64,000 nt of DNA, from the IMG/VR virus record IMGVR_UViG_3300009181_006602, positions 26,525 through 90,524 of that record. The stretch is one strand, 5' to 3'. This document shows, piece after piece, positions 41,760 through 51,157 of the stretch. The notes under the pieces were generated by a model, which searched no databases, had not been told where the DNA came from, and saw only the letters and a list, made by a program, of their open reading frames with translations. A program made the position numbers and the translations under genes. Numbering within the stretch: position 1 is the stretch's first letter; each line of letters begins with the position of its first letter. Source of the DNA: a virus.

Positions 41760-42587
41760 ATGATAAGAAAAAACAAAAAAGAACAAGATAAGAAACTCGA
41801 TGAAAAATCTTGTTCTGTAAACATTGTAGACGTTGTAGATGCTGTAGATGCTGTAGTCGTAGTGCAAGAAAAAGAGCAAAAAGAAAAAATAAAAAAAGTA
41901 GATCCTGCAAAGCTATATTTTAATGCAGATACACAACGTGCCATCGTCGAATTTCAATCTACCGAAGATCGTGTCGTTCGTGAACGACTTTACGTATTGG
42001 AGATAATGCCAGCTTTTCAAAAGTTGGTAGAAAATCTTATTAATATTCATAAATTTGCAGGATTACACGACTCGTATGATGATCTAAGAAATGATTGTAT
42101 TAATTTTTTATTTGAAACTATTTGTAAGTTTGACGACTCCCGTGGAACAAATGCGTTTTCTTATTTTAACGTCGTAGCTAAAAACTGGTTGATAATAAAG
42201 TCTAAACAGAAATCTCAAAAATCTAAAAAGAATGTTAGCCTAGACGATCTTAGTCTTCTTTCGGCTCATGAAAAAAATATACTTGAAGAACATAACGTTT
42301 TGCCTTCGCAAGATTTGTTTTTAGATAGTTTAATATCATCTAAATCAATAGGCGTCTTACTATGCGATATTAGGGAAAAGTTGCGAACAGAAAATGAATT
42401 AACGTGCATTAATTCTATCATAACGATATTTCAAAATATAGAAGATATAGATTTATTAAATAAAAATGCAATATTGTTATATATGAGAGAATTGTCTGGG
42501 CTTAGTCCAAAACAATTGACAACGACAATGCAAGTTATAAAAAAACATTATAAAAAAATTAAAAACGAACAAAGAAATGAGTTGTGA
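41760..42587 (+). CDS. T4 gp55-like late sigma factor
   Basis: 275 residues. Residues about 100-145, YDDLRNDCINFLFETICKFD then RGTNAFSYFNVVAKNWLI, match the conserved core of phage late sigma factors (gp55 type, sigma region 2-like). An N-terminal extension of about 60 residues is highly charged and includes a short VVDAVDAVDAVVVV run. The C-terminal part (ELSGLSPKQLTTTMQVIKKH) could be the region contacting DNA or a clamp coactivator. gp55 directs RNA polymerase to TATAAATA late promoters. Placed just ahead of the baseplate genes. Confidence 0.82.
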   Translation: MIRKNKKEQDKKLDEKSCSVNIVDVVDAVDAVVVVQEKEQKEKIKKVDPAKLYFNADTQRAIVEFQSTEDRVVRERLYVLEIMPAFQKLVENLINIHKFAGLHDSYDDLRNDCINFLFETICKFDDSRGTNAFSYFNVVAKNWLIIKSKQKSQKSKKNVSLDDLSLLSAHEKNILEEHNVLPSQDLFLDSLISSKSIGVLLCDIREKLRTENELTCINSIITIFQNIEDIDLLNKNAILLYMRELSGLSPKQLTTTMQVIKKHYKKIKNEQRNEL

Positions 42588-42944
42588 GTGGAAACGTCGC
42601 TAGAAAATTCCGAACTTAAACTAGAAACCAAAGTAAGAGATTTTTCCAGTTTGCTAGATCAAATAGACGGTTTATCAGATAAAAAGAAAAAACTTTGGAA
42701 AGAAATATATGAGAACGCTATTTGTGATAGACAAAATGCTTATGTTCTATTCGCAAAACTAGTCAACATCGTCGAGGACAAAAGTTCAGAACATGCGGTG
42801 CACGGTAAATCGTTATCTTCTTATATAGAAAAGATGAGTAAAGCCAACGATCAATTAATTAAGTTAGCTGAACTTATCTCAAGAAATGAAAAGACGAATG
42901 ACGAGATAGACTCGGACGAAATGTTTAAAAAGATAAACGGATAG
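42588..42944 (+). CDS. Small helical hypothetical protein (118 aa)
   Basis: 118 residues with GTG start directly after the sigma gene stop. Entirely helical and charged (ETSLENSELKLETKVRDFSS, then LDQIDGLSDKKKKLWKEIYE). No motif recognised. It sits between the sigma factor and the spike-like gene with no spacer on either side, so it is part of the same operon. A chaperone or assembly role is possible. Confidence 0.6.
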   Translation: METSLENSELKLETKVRDFSSLLDQIDGLSDKKKKLWKEIYENAICDRQNAYVLFAKLVNIVEDKSSEHAVHGKSLSSYIEKMSKANDQLIKLAELISRNEKTNDEIDSDEMFKKING

Positions 42945-42945
42945 T

Positions 42946-44472
42946 ATGTCGCTATTTAATAATACAAAACCTGGTAACATGATCTCTCGCCTCGGTGAAG
43001 GCGGAATATCAAGAGTTACAAATCAGATTAAAGATGCGATTGATCCGCCTCAACCAACTTTTAAACGTATGATAGTCTTGGACGTTATTCACGATCCGCA
43101 AATAATAGACGACAATAAAATAAGCTATTGGGAAAACGTAATTAGGGTTACAAATTCTAGATTTGCTAAAATGTTGCCTCGCAATTCTGTTATTGCGCAA
43201 CCTGCGACCATCTCGTCCACGCGTATTTCTCAACCAATGTTTTTGTTGCCTTTTTTCCCCTCGCATCTAGCCTTGCCATGCAAACCAGGAGAAATGGTTT
43301 GGACAATGTTTGAAGATCCAAATGCAGAAATTAAAGAAATGGGATATTGGTTTTGTAGAATTTCAGAACCTCATTTTATAGATGACGTAAATCATACGCA
43401 TCATGCTATGCAGCTTGATCAATCTCTAAAAGCTTCTATAAAAAAGAATATGCAGGGAGAAGCCGGTACAGGTCCTGTTTATGAATTAAGAAATGGAAAA
43501 ACTATAAGTACCAAAGATGGTGTTAGAACAACAATTATCGATTCAAAATTAATACAAACAGATGATGAATCAGTATTCGAAAAATTAATAACAAATTCAG
43601 ATGCTGCACAAATTATTCAATACGAAGCGATTCCAAGATTTAGAAAACGACCAGGCGATATTGCCTTAGAAGGTAGCAACAATACACTAATAGTCTTAGG
43701 AACTGATCGCACTGGTGAGGCTGCAAAAATTTCGTTAGACGCGTCACAACCGGGTAGAGGAATATTACCAGATCGTACATTTGATTTTTTTGGATACTCA
43801 GGTGCTATCGATCTTGTCGCAGGAAGAGGAATGACACCTACGACTGGCGGCACCTCCGCAATAACAAAAAAAATTAGCGATGGACAAGAACTAAAAAAAG
43901 AACTTTTAAAAATACCGGACGAATTGTCACCCGCCGAAGGAGATCCAGACTTTACACAAGATCGTAGCAGAATACTGATATCGCAAAGAACTCTCCCAGA
44001 CGCAAACTTTGGTCTAAAAGACTACATAAGCAAAAAATTATCAATATCTGATACCGCATCTGGCGATGCTGGCATCGTAATAAAGTCGGATAAAATTAGA
44101 ATCATAGCTCGTTCTGATATTTCTTTCATAGTTACAAACTTCGAAGATCTACAAGTCGCAGAACAAACAGTAAAATCTGGTTCATCAGATACAGCAAAGT
44201 GGGCGTCAATTACTATAAGAGCTAATGGCGATATAATTTTTACCCCTAGCGACAAAGGTTATATCAAATTAGGCGGAGACGATGCAAAACAGGCTATCGT
44301 TTGTACAGCAAATCCAGCCACCACGACTGAAGGATCAGTCACATCGTTGCCGATTGCTTCAACGTCAGGAGGATTTATTGGTACAACAGGTGGCAACGCC
44401 GATGCCTCAGCAACAAAATTGTCTTCAGCTCCTGATTTAGGAACTTTTTCGAAAAAAGTTTTAATTAAATAG
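42946..44472 (+). CDS. Probable baseplate hub/spike protein (gp5 OB-fold-like)
   Basis: 508 residues. FKRMIVLDVIHDPQIIDDNK, YWENVIRVTNSRF, FFPSHLALPCKPGEMVWTMF and GYWFCRISEPHFIDD follow the pattern of the T4 gp5-type OB-fold (a beta barrel with a PGE/W loop). The C-terminal half is beta-rich: RTTIIDSKLIQTDD, IVIKSDKIRIIARSDISF and DIIFTPSDKGYIKLGGDDAK, which reads like the repeating strands that precede spike beta-helices. No lysozyme domain. Position before a peptidase-bearing tail protein and gp25/gp6 supports a hub or spike role. Confidence 0.6.
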   Translation: MSLFNNTKPGNMISRLGEGGISRVTNQIKDAIDPPQPTFKRMIVLDVIHDPQIIDDNKISYWENVIRVTNSRFAKMLPRNSVIAQPATISSTRISQPMFLLPFFPSHLALPCKPGEMVWTMFEDPNAEIKEMGYWFCRISEPHFIDDVNHTHHAMQLDQSLKASIKKNMQGEAGTGPVYELRNGKTISTKDGVRTTIIDSKLIQTDDESVFEKLITNSDAAQIIQYEAIPRFRKRPGDIALEGSNNTLIVLGTDRTGEAAKISLDASQPGRGILPDRTFDFFGYSGAIDLVAGRGMTPTTGGTSAITKKISDGQELKKELLKIPDELSPAEGDPDFTQDRSRILISQRTLPDANFGLKDYISKKLSISDTASGDAGIVIKSDKIRIIARSDISFIVTNFEDLQVAEQTVKSGSSDTAKWASITIRANGDIIFTPSDKGYIKLGGDDAKQAIVCTANPATTTEGSVTSLPIASTSGGFIGTTGGNADASATKLSSAPDLGTFSKKVLIK

Positions 44473-44473
44473 C

Positions 44474-47191
44474 ATGGGCGTTTTAGATGATATTGGCGTT
44501 TTAGAAAAAGGAGGAGTACTTTCTACAAGCGCTTTTTCTGGTTTTGTTAATGACGTAAAAAAAAGATTAACAACAGGCAAAGGCATTTTTAAATCGCCGA
44601 CTATCGGCAAACAAGCTGATCCAATAGAAAATTTTAATCTTGCAAAAATAGAAGATCCACTTTTGTTTCCAGATTTTCATAGAATTTGGAAAGATAGATA
44701 CACAAAAACAGTTCAACAATTAAATGTCGTAGGTGCATTTAATTCTGTTCCTAAGATTCCGGCGGCGCCGTTAATAGACCCCACTGCGTTAGCTAAAATA
44801 ATGGGCGCGCCGTCGCCACCACCTGCAAAGTTTCCTGACGTGCTGCTCGAGATGCAAGGATTGTCTGCTCCTGGAAACAACCTACCACCTCCTACCATCA
44901 AGGATGTTATTGTACTCCCCCAACCCAACATAAATACTGCAATATTTTTTGATAAATATTTAAAAGGGTTAGATCCGCTCGACCCTAAAATAATACCAAA
45001 ACTGATAGCCGCGCTCAATAAAGAGCCGGCCAAGATAAGTCCTAAACGACCTAATCCATTAACAAAAAAACACGGTTATATTGAACAACACGATTTTGAA
45101 AATGCTGTATATGCTGCTCAAATAAACGCGCATGCACAATTAATGATTCGCGCAGCAGACCCAACGTTTTTGCCTATGTTAATAGCGCAAATGGCATCTG
45201 GACAAAATGAGATGCTTCTTACTGAAGTATATGCTTTAGTCGCCCAATACCAACCGACACAAATGGCTACAAGCGTATTTGAGCTTGCAGCACAAGAAGT
45301 GCTAATGCAACATCAGGTAAAGTTGCAGTGTATCGCTCTCCTAGGACAAAATATAGGCAGCGGTGAAGTAATAAAGGCGCTTGCAGCTACTCCTGAAGAT
45401 CAAGGCGGATTAGGTCTATTGAATATGTCAAAATCCAAAAGTGACCAAATACCTGGCGACGAGAAGCCGGCATACGCGAGTGATGCAAACGCAGGATCGA
45501 CTGTATCTTCTCCTACGCTTTCAGGCGGTGGGTCGCAGGCAACGACCACGGGAGATCAAAATCCTTTTATGCAAGGCCAGTCTGTACAAGATGAAATACC
45601 ACCAGGACCTACTCCTACAAGCGAGACGACTTATGGAGGTGGCAACACAATAGGAGGAGACACTCCCCCAGATGAATATCCTCCTGCAGCTAGCACAAGT
45701 CCTGACGCACCATCGCAACAACCATCAGGATTTGGATTTGGAGGACAACCTGATGAATCACCACCTGCCGAAGGTCAAGCGGGTTCTTCGAATCAAAACG
45801 CCCAAAACTCCGGCGCATCATCAACACAACAACAATCACCATTTGGGTTTGAACCACCGGATGAAGTACAACCTTCTGGTGTACAAGGTAACGGAGGCAG
45901 TTCTCAATCTAACGTTTCTCCATGGGCTAGCCCGCCTGCAGACGATTATCCTACTCAAGGAAATCAAGGTCAAACTTCTCCGCCTGGCGCAGGTGGTGGC
46001 TGGGGCGGCGCGCCGGCAGACGAAGGTTCAATATCACAAGAGCCTGCGAAACTACCACAAGAAGCACCCGAAGGTGGTCAAACGGGGGAAATAGAAAACC
46101 CGTCAGATCCTGCTCAAGACCCCGATGTACCGTTAGAGCCGGTACCAATTATCTCTTCAGACAAAATGGAGGTTCCTCCTGGGCCCACGGGGAGTGCCAA
46201 TTCTTCTAATGACGATGACGACGAATATGCGAGTCCTGCTGGCGGCAAAAGTAGTAAAAGCGGAATGAAACCGTCAGGCAAAATCAGACAAAGACTTAAA
46301 GACCTAATCGAAGGCGGAGATTCTTGCGATGGATGCTTAGGACCATTACCCAACTGGAGCAAGGATCATGGCGCGCCGAACACAAAGAATCAAATCAACT
46401 TTGTAGGCTACGCGCAAGGTGCATCAAGCCCCAAGTGGAAAGACCCAATTCGAGGCGCCGATGGCATCATCGGCGCTGGCTTTGGCGACAAAGAGACAAT
46501 CCAGAAGCTGCTTGACTCACCAAATAAGGGCAACCCCGTTCAAGCTGTTCCGACTTCTTGTGGACAATTGTCTAGTTGGATATTCAATAATTTAGTAGGT
46601 ACTGGAACAAAACAGATAACATTTATTGTTAACGAAGGTAATGACAACAGACAGACAACGAATTCGACCTTCGCCCATGGCCAAAACTCGTATGGTCGAA
46701 ATAATAGCGTAAAGCTTGGAGGGACAGGCTTCGAATTCGTATATCTTGGCGCCACGCTCGGCGCGTGGACAAGCATGTTTAAAACCGAAGACCTTGTTAA
46801 TAGGACGCCAAGATATGGAGATGTTTATCTCACTTGCGAAGGGTCCGGCGGCGGAGGGCCAGGCACCATCCGCCACACAGGTGTTATAGTAGAATGGCGT
46901 CCTGACGAAGGTTGGTTTGGTACCGCCGACGCCGGTCAAGGCAATATGGGATCCGCCGTCGGGGGGTCGGCGAGGGACGCGACGCAAGGTATGGCGTATA
47001 CTATAAGACTGTTACGTCTCGATGCACCGGGGACATCATACTTCGTCACGGCAGAAGGTCACCAAGCCAAGGCACCTGTCTATTTGGCAGGATTTATGAA
47101 TATGCAAGTTTTTATTGAAAAAATCAAATCTTATGGCGGTGCAGTATGGGGCGAGGATAACAAGAATAAACCTACGTGGATACCTGGGTAG
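44474..47191 (+). CDS. Tail-associated protein with Pro-rich linker and cysteine peptidase/amidase-like domain
   Basis: 905 residues. Residues 1-310: helical structural part. About 310-615: low-complexity Pro/Gly/Gln/Ser linker with a recurring P(P/A)DE/PADD motif (TPPDEYPPA, QPDESPPAE, EPPDEVQPS, SPPADDYPT, APADEGSIS). About 640-905: a globular domain with TSCGQLSSWIF (Cys696), GDVYLTCEG and RHTGVIVEWRP (His801), the Cys/His arrangement of CHAP or NlpC/P60 papain-fold hydrolases. It likely cuts host peptidoglycan during injection. The C-terminal part is markedly richer in G+C than the rest. Follows the spike-like gene by one base. Confidence 0.72.
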   Translation: MGVLDDIGVLEKGGVLSTSAFSGFVNDVKKRLTTGKGIFKSPTIGKQADPIENFNLAKIEDPLLFPDFHRIWKDRYTKTVQQLNVVGAFNSVPKIPAAPLIDPTALAKIMGAPSPPPAKFPDVLLEMQGLSAPGNNLPPPTIKDVIVLPQPNINTAIFFDKYLKGLDPLDPKIIPKLIAALNKEPAKISPKRPNPLTKKHGYIEQHDFENAVYAAQINAHAQLMIRAADPTFLPMLIAQMASGQNEMLLTEVYALVAQYQPTQMATSVFELAAQEVLMQHQVKLQCIALLGQNIGSGEVIKALAATPEDQGGLGLLNMSKSKSDQIPGDEKPAYASDANAGSTVSSPTLSGGGSQATTTGDQNPFMQGQSVQDEIPPGPTPTSETTYGGGNTIGGDTPPDEYPPAASTSPDAPSQQPSGFGFGGQPDESPPAEGQAGSSNQNAQNSGASSTQQQSPFGFEPPDEVQPSGVQGNGGSSQSNVSPWASPPADDYPTQGNQGQTSPPGAGGGWGGAPADEGSISQEPAKLPQEAPEGGQTGEIENPSDPAQDPDVPLEPVPIISSDKMEVPPGPTGSANSSNDDDDEYASPAGGKSSKSGMKPSGKIRQRLKDLIEGGDSCDGCLGPLPNWSKDHGAPNTKNQINFVGYAQGASSPKWKDPIRGADGIIGAGFGDKETIQKLLDSPNKGNPVQAVPTSCGQLSSWIFNNLVGTGTKQITFIVNEGNDNRQTTNSTFAHGQNSYGRNNSVKLGGTGFEFVYLGATLGAWTSMFKTEDLVNRTPRYGDVYLTCEGSGGGGPGTIRHTGVIVEWRPDEGWFGTADAGQGNMGSAVGGSARDATQGMAYTIRLLRLDAPGTSYFVTAEGHQAKAPVYLAGFMNMQVFIEKIKSYGGAVWGEDNKNKPTWIPG
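46340..47080 (+). other. High-G+C patch coding the peptidase-like domain
   Basis: A hand count gives about 43 of 60 G+C in 46921-46980 and about 35 of 60 in 46801-46860, while most of the window looks near one third G+C. The boundaries roughly match the C-terminal hydrolase domain of the 905-residue protein, suggesting that the domain came from a different genome. Confidence 0.6.
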
Positions 47192-47293
47192 ATTTGATCT
47201 TATAGGAAAGTTACTATCCTTAACGAATAGTTCTAGTGGTATTGTAGTAAGTAAGTAGGTTTCATTTTAACAAATTAGCATAGATAGAACTGT

Positions 47294-47764
47294 ATGGCGA
47301 CGATAAATTTTAAAAGCGTAGGTACAACAGGTAAAAAGCTCATTGAGAGTAATTTAATGCCTAGTTTAAAGCCTATTGGAATAAAGACGCCATTAAAATT
47401 AGGTAAAAAATACGGAATATTTGACATGTATACGAACATGTCAGATACAATCCATGATAACTTAAGAAATCTTATACTCACAAATTGGGGCGAAAGATTA
47501 GGACTTTATTATTTCGGTGCTAATTTGAAACCGTTAGTTACTGAGTATTCGGTTCAAGAACAATTCGATTCAGAGGCTGTAATTAGAATAAAAACAGCTG
47601 CTAGCTCATGGATGCCATACATAAATTTAATTGATTATGTATCGGATTTTGAAAGTTTCACGAGTCTTTCGTCGGTTGCACATATGAAAATATTGATAAC
47701 CTATTCAGTTCCGCAATTAGCGGTTGAAGATCGTCAGTTACGAGTTAATTTATTCGTATTATAA
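47294..47764 (+). CDS. Baseplate wedge protein, gp25/lysozyme-like family
   Basis: 156 residues. FDMYTNMSDTIHDNLRNLIL, TNWGERLGLYYFG and LVTEYSVQEQFDSEAVIRIK carry the GPW/gp25 signature (an N(L/I)R.L..T..GER segment). gp25 joins the sheath to the wedge in T4-like tails. A 102-base spacer precedes it, with no obvious terminator or TATAAATA box. The Shine-Dalgarno is weak. Confidence 0.9.
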   Translation: MATINFKSVGTTGKKLIESNLMPSLKPIGIKTPLKLGKKYGIFDMYTNMSDTIHDNLRNLILTNWGERLGLYYFGANLKPLVTEYSVQEQFDSEAVIRIKTAASSWMPYINLIDYVSDFESFTSLSSVAHMKILITYSVPQLAVEDRQLRVNLFVL

Positions 47765-47779
47765 TGGAAAATTAAGAAA

Positions 47780-49636
47780 ATGGCCACTGACCCTAAAAAA
47801 ATCACAAAAGAGATAAGACAACGTCGTTATTTGGCTCGCGACTTCGATTCGTTTCGTCAAACGTTGTTAGATTATGCTCGTCAATATTATCCAGATCGTA
47901 TTCAGGACTTTTCTGAAGCCTCTATAGGCGGTTTGTTTTTAGACATGGCTGCGTACGTTGGTGACAATCTATCGTTTTATTTGGATCATCTTTATGGAGA
48001 GTTAAATCCAGAAACTGCAGTTGAGAATGGCAGTATCGAGCGGGCCCTTCGAAGTTCTGGCGTGGCCATTGCTGGCTCGGCACCTGCGTCTGTCAACGTC
48101 ACTGTGTATATAGAGGTGATGACAGCAAATTCTGGCGATGATGGTCCTGACATAAGTCTTTTGCCCGTGATTAAAGAAGGTTGTCTTTTTACAAGTGACA
48201 GTGGTATACCCTTTACGCTGGTCGATGATATAAAGTTTATAATAGATCCTGATGAAAATGGCGAATATACTATAAATCCAGCAGTGAAAAAGAAGATTGG
48301 ACGTCGAAGAACAGACGGTGCTATAGTAAGTTATTTTCTTTCGCTAGATGGACTTTGCGTTTCAGGTAGAGAAACGCGACAAGTTGTTTCTGTCGGCGGA
48401 TTTATCCCGTTTCGAAAGATTCAATTAGCACAATCAAATATTACAGAAATAGTGAATGTATATGACGATTATGGCAATACATATTATGAAGTTGGCGCGC
48501 TATCACACGATGTAGTCTATAGAAATGTATTGAATTCGTCCTATGATAGTAGTCTTGTAAAAGACGGACTAAGAGTCGTTCACGCGCCATATAGATTCAC
48601 TAAATTAACAGATTTAGCCACGCGAAAAACGATATTGGTCTTCGGAGGTGGTTCGGCAGCTTCGCTCGAAGATGATGTCATTCCAGATCCGACAGAGTTT
48701 GCATTGCCATTGCCATACTCAAAAACGATTAAAAGAACTTCCTTAAATCCTGAAAAGTTATTAACGACAAATACGCTTGGCGTAATTTCTTCTGATACTA
48801 ATATAACAATTACGTACAGACACGGTGGAGGCTTAAGTCACAATATTTCTCCAAATTCGTTAACAACTATTACAAGTCTAACGATGGATTTTCCAAAAAA
48901 CCCCTCTAATGCCGATGCTGTTAAAGTTAGAAACTCTATAGAAATAGGTAATACCATGATGGCTTCTGGCGGTGAAGACGCGCTATCTTCAAGAGAATTA
49001 ATCGCCTTAATTCCTGCAGTGAAAAACTCGCAAGAAAGAATAGTGACAAAAGAAGATTTGTTGGCCCGCGTATATACGATGCCATCTAACTTAGGAAGAG
49101 TATTTAGAGCATCTATAGCTGCGAATCCGAATAATCCGCTTTCTACGCAATTGTTTATTATATCGCGAGATAATAATCAAAGACTTATCATGTCGCCTGA
49201 TAGTTTAAAAATAAATTTAAGAAAATATCTTAATTCCTATAGAATGATATCTGACGCAATTGATGTCCTAGACGCGCAAGTTGTCGACCTACAACTAAAA
49301 TTTACTGTTGTAGTTGACCCTTCGTTGAATAGAACATCGGTGCTCTCTGTAGTTTTAACTAAGCTTCAAAGACAGTTTGAGATTAGAAAAATGTATATAG
49401 ACCAGCCGCTTATTATATCCGATATAACTAACACGATTTATTCGACACAAGGCGTTGTGGCTGTTGACTCAGTAGAGCTAGCTAACATTTCTGGCGTTGT
49501 TGATAATAGAGTTTATAGCGATGTCTTTTATGATGTAAAAAGCAATACGAAACGCCAGATGTTGTTCCCGCCGATGGGAGGAATATTTGAAATAAGATAT
49601 CCTGATGTCGATATCATAGCTAAGGTGGTGACCTGA
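47780..49636 (+). CDS. Baseplate wedge protein, gp6/J-like family
   Basis: 618 residues, similar to T4 gp6 (660). IRQRRYLARDFDSFRQTLLD, YYPDRIQDFSEASIGGLFLD, and MAAYVGDNLSFYLDHLYGEL form the conserved gp6/BpJ N-terminus; ISSDTNITITYRHGGGLSHN and RELIALIPAVKNSQERIVTK, then DLLARVYTMPSNLGRVFRAS, match the C-terminal region. gp6 forms the inner ring of the baseplate. Overlaps the following gene by one base. Confidence 0.92.
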   Translation: MATDPKKITKEIRQRRYLARDFDSFRQTLLDYARQYYPDRIQDFSEASIGGLFLDMAAYVGDNLSFYLDHLYGELNPETAVENGSIERALRSSGVAIAGSAPASVNVTVYIEVMTANSGDDGPDISLLPVIKEGCLFTSDSGIPFTLVDDIKFIIDPDENGEYTINPAVKKKIGRRRTDGAIVSYFLSLDGLCVSGRETRQVVSVGGFIPFRKIQLAQSNITEIVNVYDDYGNTYYEVGALSHDVVYRNVLNSSYDSSLVKDGLRVVHAPYRFTKLTDLATRKTILVFGGGSAASLEDDVIPDPTEFALPLPYSKTIKRTSLNPEKLLTTNTLGVISSDTNITITYRHGGGLSHNISPNSLTTITSLTMDFPKNPSNADAVKVRNSIEIGNTMMASGGEDALSSRELIALIPAVKNSQERIVTKEDLLARVYTMPSNLGRVFRASIAANPNNPLSTQLFIISRDNNQRLIMSPDSLKINLRKYLNSYRMISDAIDVLDAQVVDLQLKFTVVVDPSLNRTSVLSVVLTKLQRQFEIRKMYIDQPLIISDITNTIYSTQGVVAVDSVELANISGVVDNRVYSDVFYDVKSNTKRQMLFPPMGGIFEIRYPDVDIIAKVVT

Positions 49637-51144
49637 TGTTCCGTATATTAAAGGCTAATAAAGACACATATATTACTAACAAGTATGTAGATAGCGTTCA
49701 AGCAAAAAGCGGTAACGTTGGTACTGCAGGAACGGTGGATCTTTTTAAGTTGTATGGAATTACTAATATTGATGGTACACCTCAAAGCGAGCTATCACGA
49801 ATTTTAATACACTTTGATTTGGATCCGCTTATAGATCTAGTAGACAAAGGAAAAATTGATATTTCGCATTCAAGTTTTAAGTGTCACTTAAATTTAAAAG
49901 ACGTATATGGAGGACAAACGACACCTAACAATTTTGTGGTAAACGTTTTCCCATTATCTGCGTCGTTTGATGAAGGCTTAGGTAAGGACACATCATATTA
50001 TGTAGACGAAGATATTGCAAACTTTTTTTCAGCATCTAGGACAGCTAAATGGTTTGGAGAAGGATGCACTTTAGCATGTTTTTCAACTGGTAGCGGAGAC
50101 TATATAACAAGTTCTGTCACGATTAATGACACGCGTGTTTCTCAAACATTTATAACGGGAGAAGAAAACCTGTTCGTTGATGTAACTAGGATAGTATCTG
50201 CAACATTAAAAGGAGATCTACCTGATACAGGATATCGAATTTCTTTTAACGATGCTATCGAGACTGACACTTACACTTACTTCGTTAAAAGATTCGCATC
50301 CAGACATGCGTATGATGAAACCAAACACCCGCAACTGTTCGTTAAATTCGATGACTCTATATTTGATGAAACATCAAACTTGCGAATTGATCTGCCTGTT
50401 TCTTCAAGCATATTTCTTTATAACTATGTTCATGGTCAATTAACAAATTTAGTTTCTGCCTCGAACCACGTTACTGGAAGTAATTGTATTTTGTTAGAAC
50501 TCAAAACAGAGGCTTCAGGCGTCGGTGCTTATTCGCTATTTTTTACTGGGTCGCAACATTATTTTGGCACGCTACCTGTTGCAGGAATATATTCTGCATC
50601 TATATCGATACCATTAACAAACGCTAATATCAAAGCGAGTTATTTACAAACAGGTTCTATTAGCTTTGTGCCTGTATGGAGTTCTATCGATCGAAAGCTA
50701 GCATATGTAACAGGATCTAGTATCATTGCATACGCGCCTGATAGAACTAACAGTAAATTAAATCCGCGAAAATATACGGTTAACGTATTGGGAATAAATA
50801 GCGATTACACAGAAGAAGAAGAAGTTTCTTTAAGAGTAAATATTTTTGACGAAAACAGTCCAATAATTAAAGCCGTTAGATTGCCACATGAACTACCCGG
50901 ATTAGTGTTGAAGAACTCTTATTACGCTATTAGAAATTCAATAACTAATGAATATGTTATACCTTTCGACACTATAACAAATTCTACAAAGTTAAGTAGC
51001 GATTCTAAGGGCATGTATTTTAATTTTAATACGACGGCGCTGACGTCTCAACGATCATATACAGTCGATATAATGACTATAGTTGATGGTCAACAACAGA
51101 AATATCTAAACGCTTCTCCTACGTTTAGAATAATAAAAATCTAG
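49636..51144 (+). CDS. Baseplate/tail protein with DNRLRE-like N-terminal domain
   Basis: 502 residues. ILKANKDTYITNKYVDSVQA, NVGTAGTVDLFKLYG and SRILIHFDLDPLIDL resemble the beta-sandwich DNRLRE domain (tyI.n......N.G....L....s.....L.FDL). The rest is beta-rich, with repeated GSIS/GSS-like strands. Overlaps the gp6-like gene by one base and is followed by a LamG-bearing gene, so it is presumably a wedge or appendage component. Exact T4 equivalent not evident. Confidence 0.6.
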   Translation: MFRILKANKDTYITNKYVDSVQAKSGNVGTAGTVDLFKLYGITNIDGTPQSELSRILIHFDLDPLIDLVDKGKIDISHSSFKCHLNLKDVYGGQTTPNNFVVNVFPLSASFDEGLGKDTSYYVDEDIANFFSASRTAKWFGEGCTLACFSTGSGDYITSSVTINDTRVSQTFITGEENLFVDVTRIVSATLKGDLPDTGYRISFNDAIETDTYTYFVKRFASRHAYDETKHPQLFVKFDDSIFDETSNLRIDLPVSSSIFLYNYVHGQLTNLVSASNHVTGSNCILLELKTEASGVGAYSLFFTGSQHYFGTLPVAGIYSASISIPLTNANIKASYLQTGSISFVPVWSSIDRKLAYVTGSSIIAYAPDRTNSKLNPRKYTVNVLGINSDYTEEEEVSLRVNIFDENSPIIKAVRLPHELPGLVLKNSYYAIRNSITNEYVIPFDTITNSTKLSSDSKGMYFNFNTTALTSQRSYTVDIMTIVDGQQQKYLNASPTFRIIKI

Positions 51145-51157
51145 GCTTTAATCGATT

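Noticed and set aside
41600-41944. Minus-strand open frames opposite the membrane protein and sigma factor.
   Set aside because: They are shadows with low-complexity Thr/Ser/Leu composition and no ribosome site; the plus-strand genes are in an overlapping operon.
45441-46515. Several open frames on both strands over the Pro-rich linker.
   Set aside because: High G+C and low complexity keep many frames open; the 905-residue frame runs through the whole region.
47192-47293. Possible terminator or late promoter before gp25.
   Set aside because: Only a four-base AGGA/TCCT pairing and no T-run or TATAAATA; not supportable.
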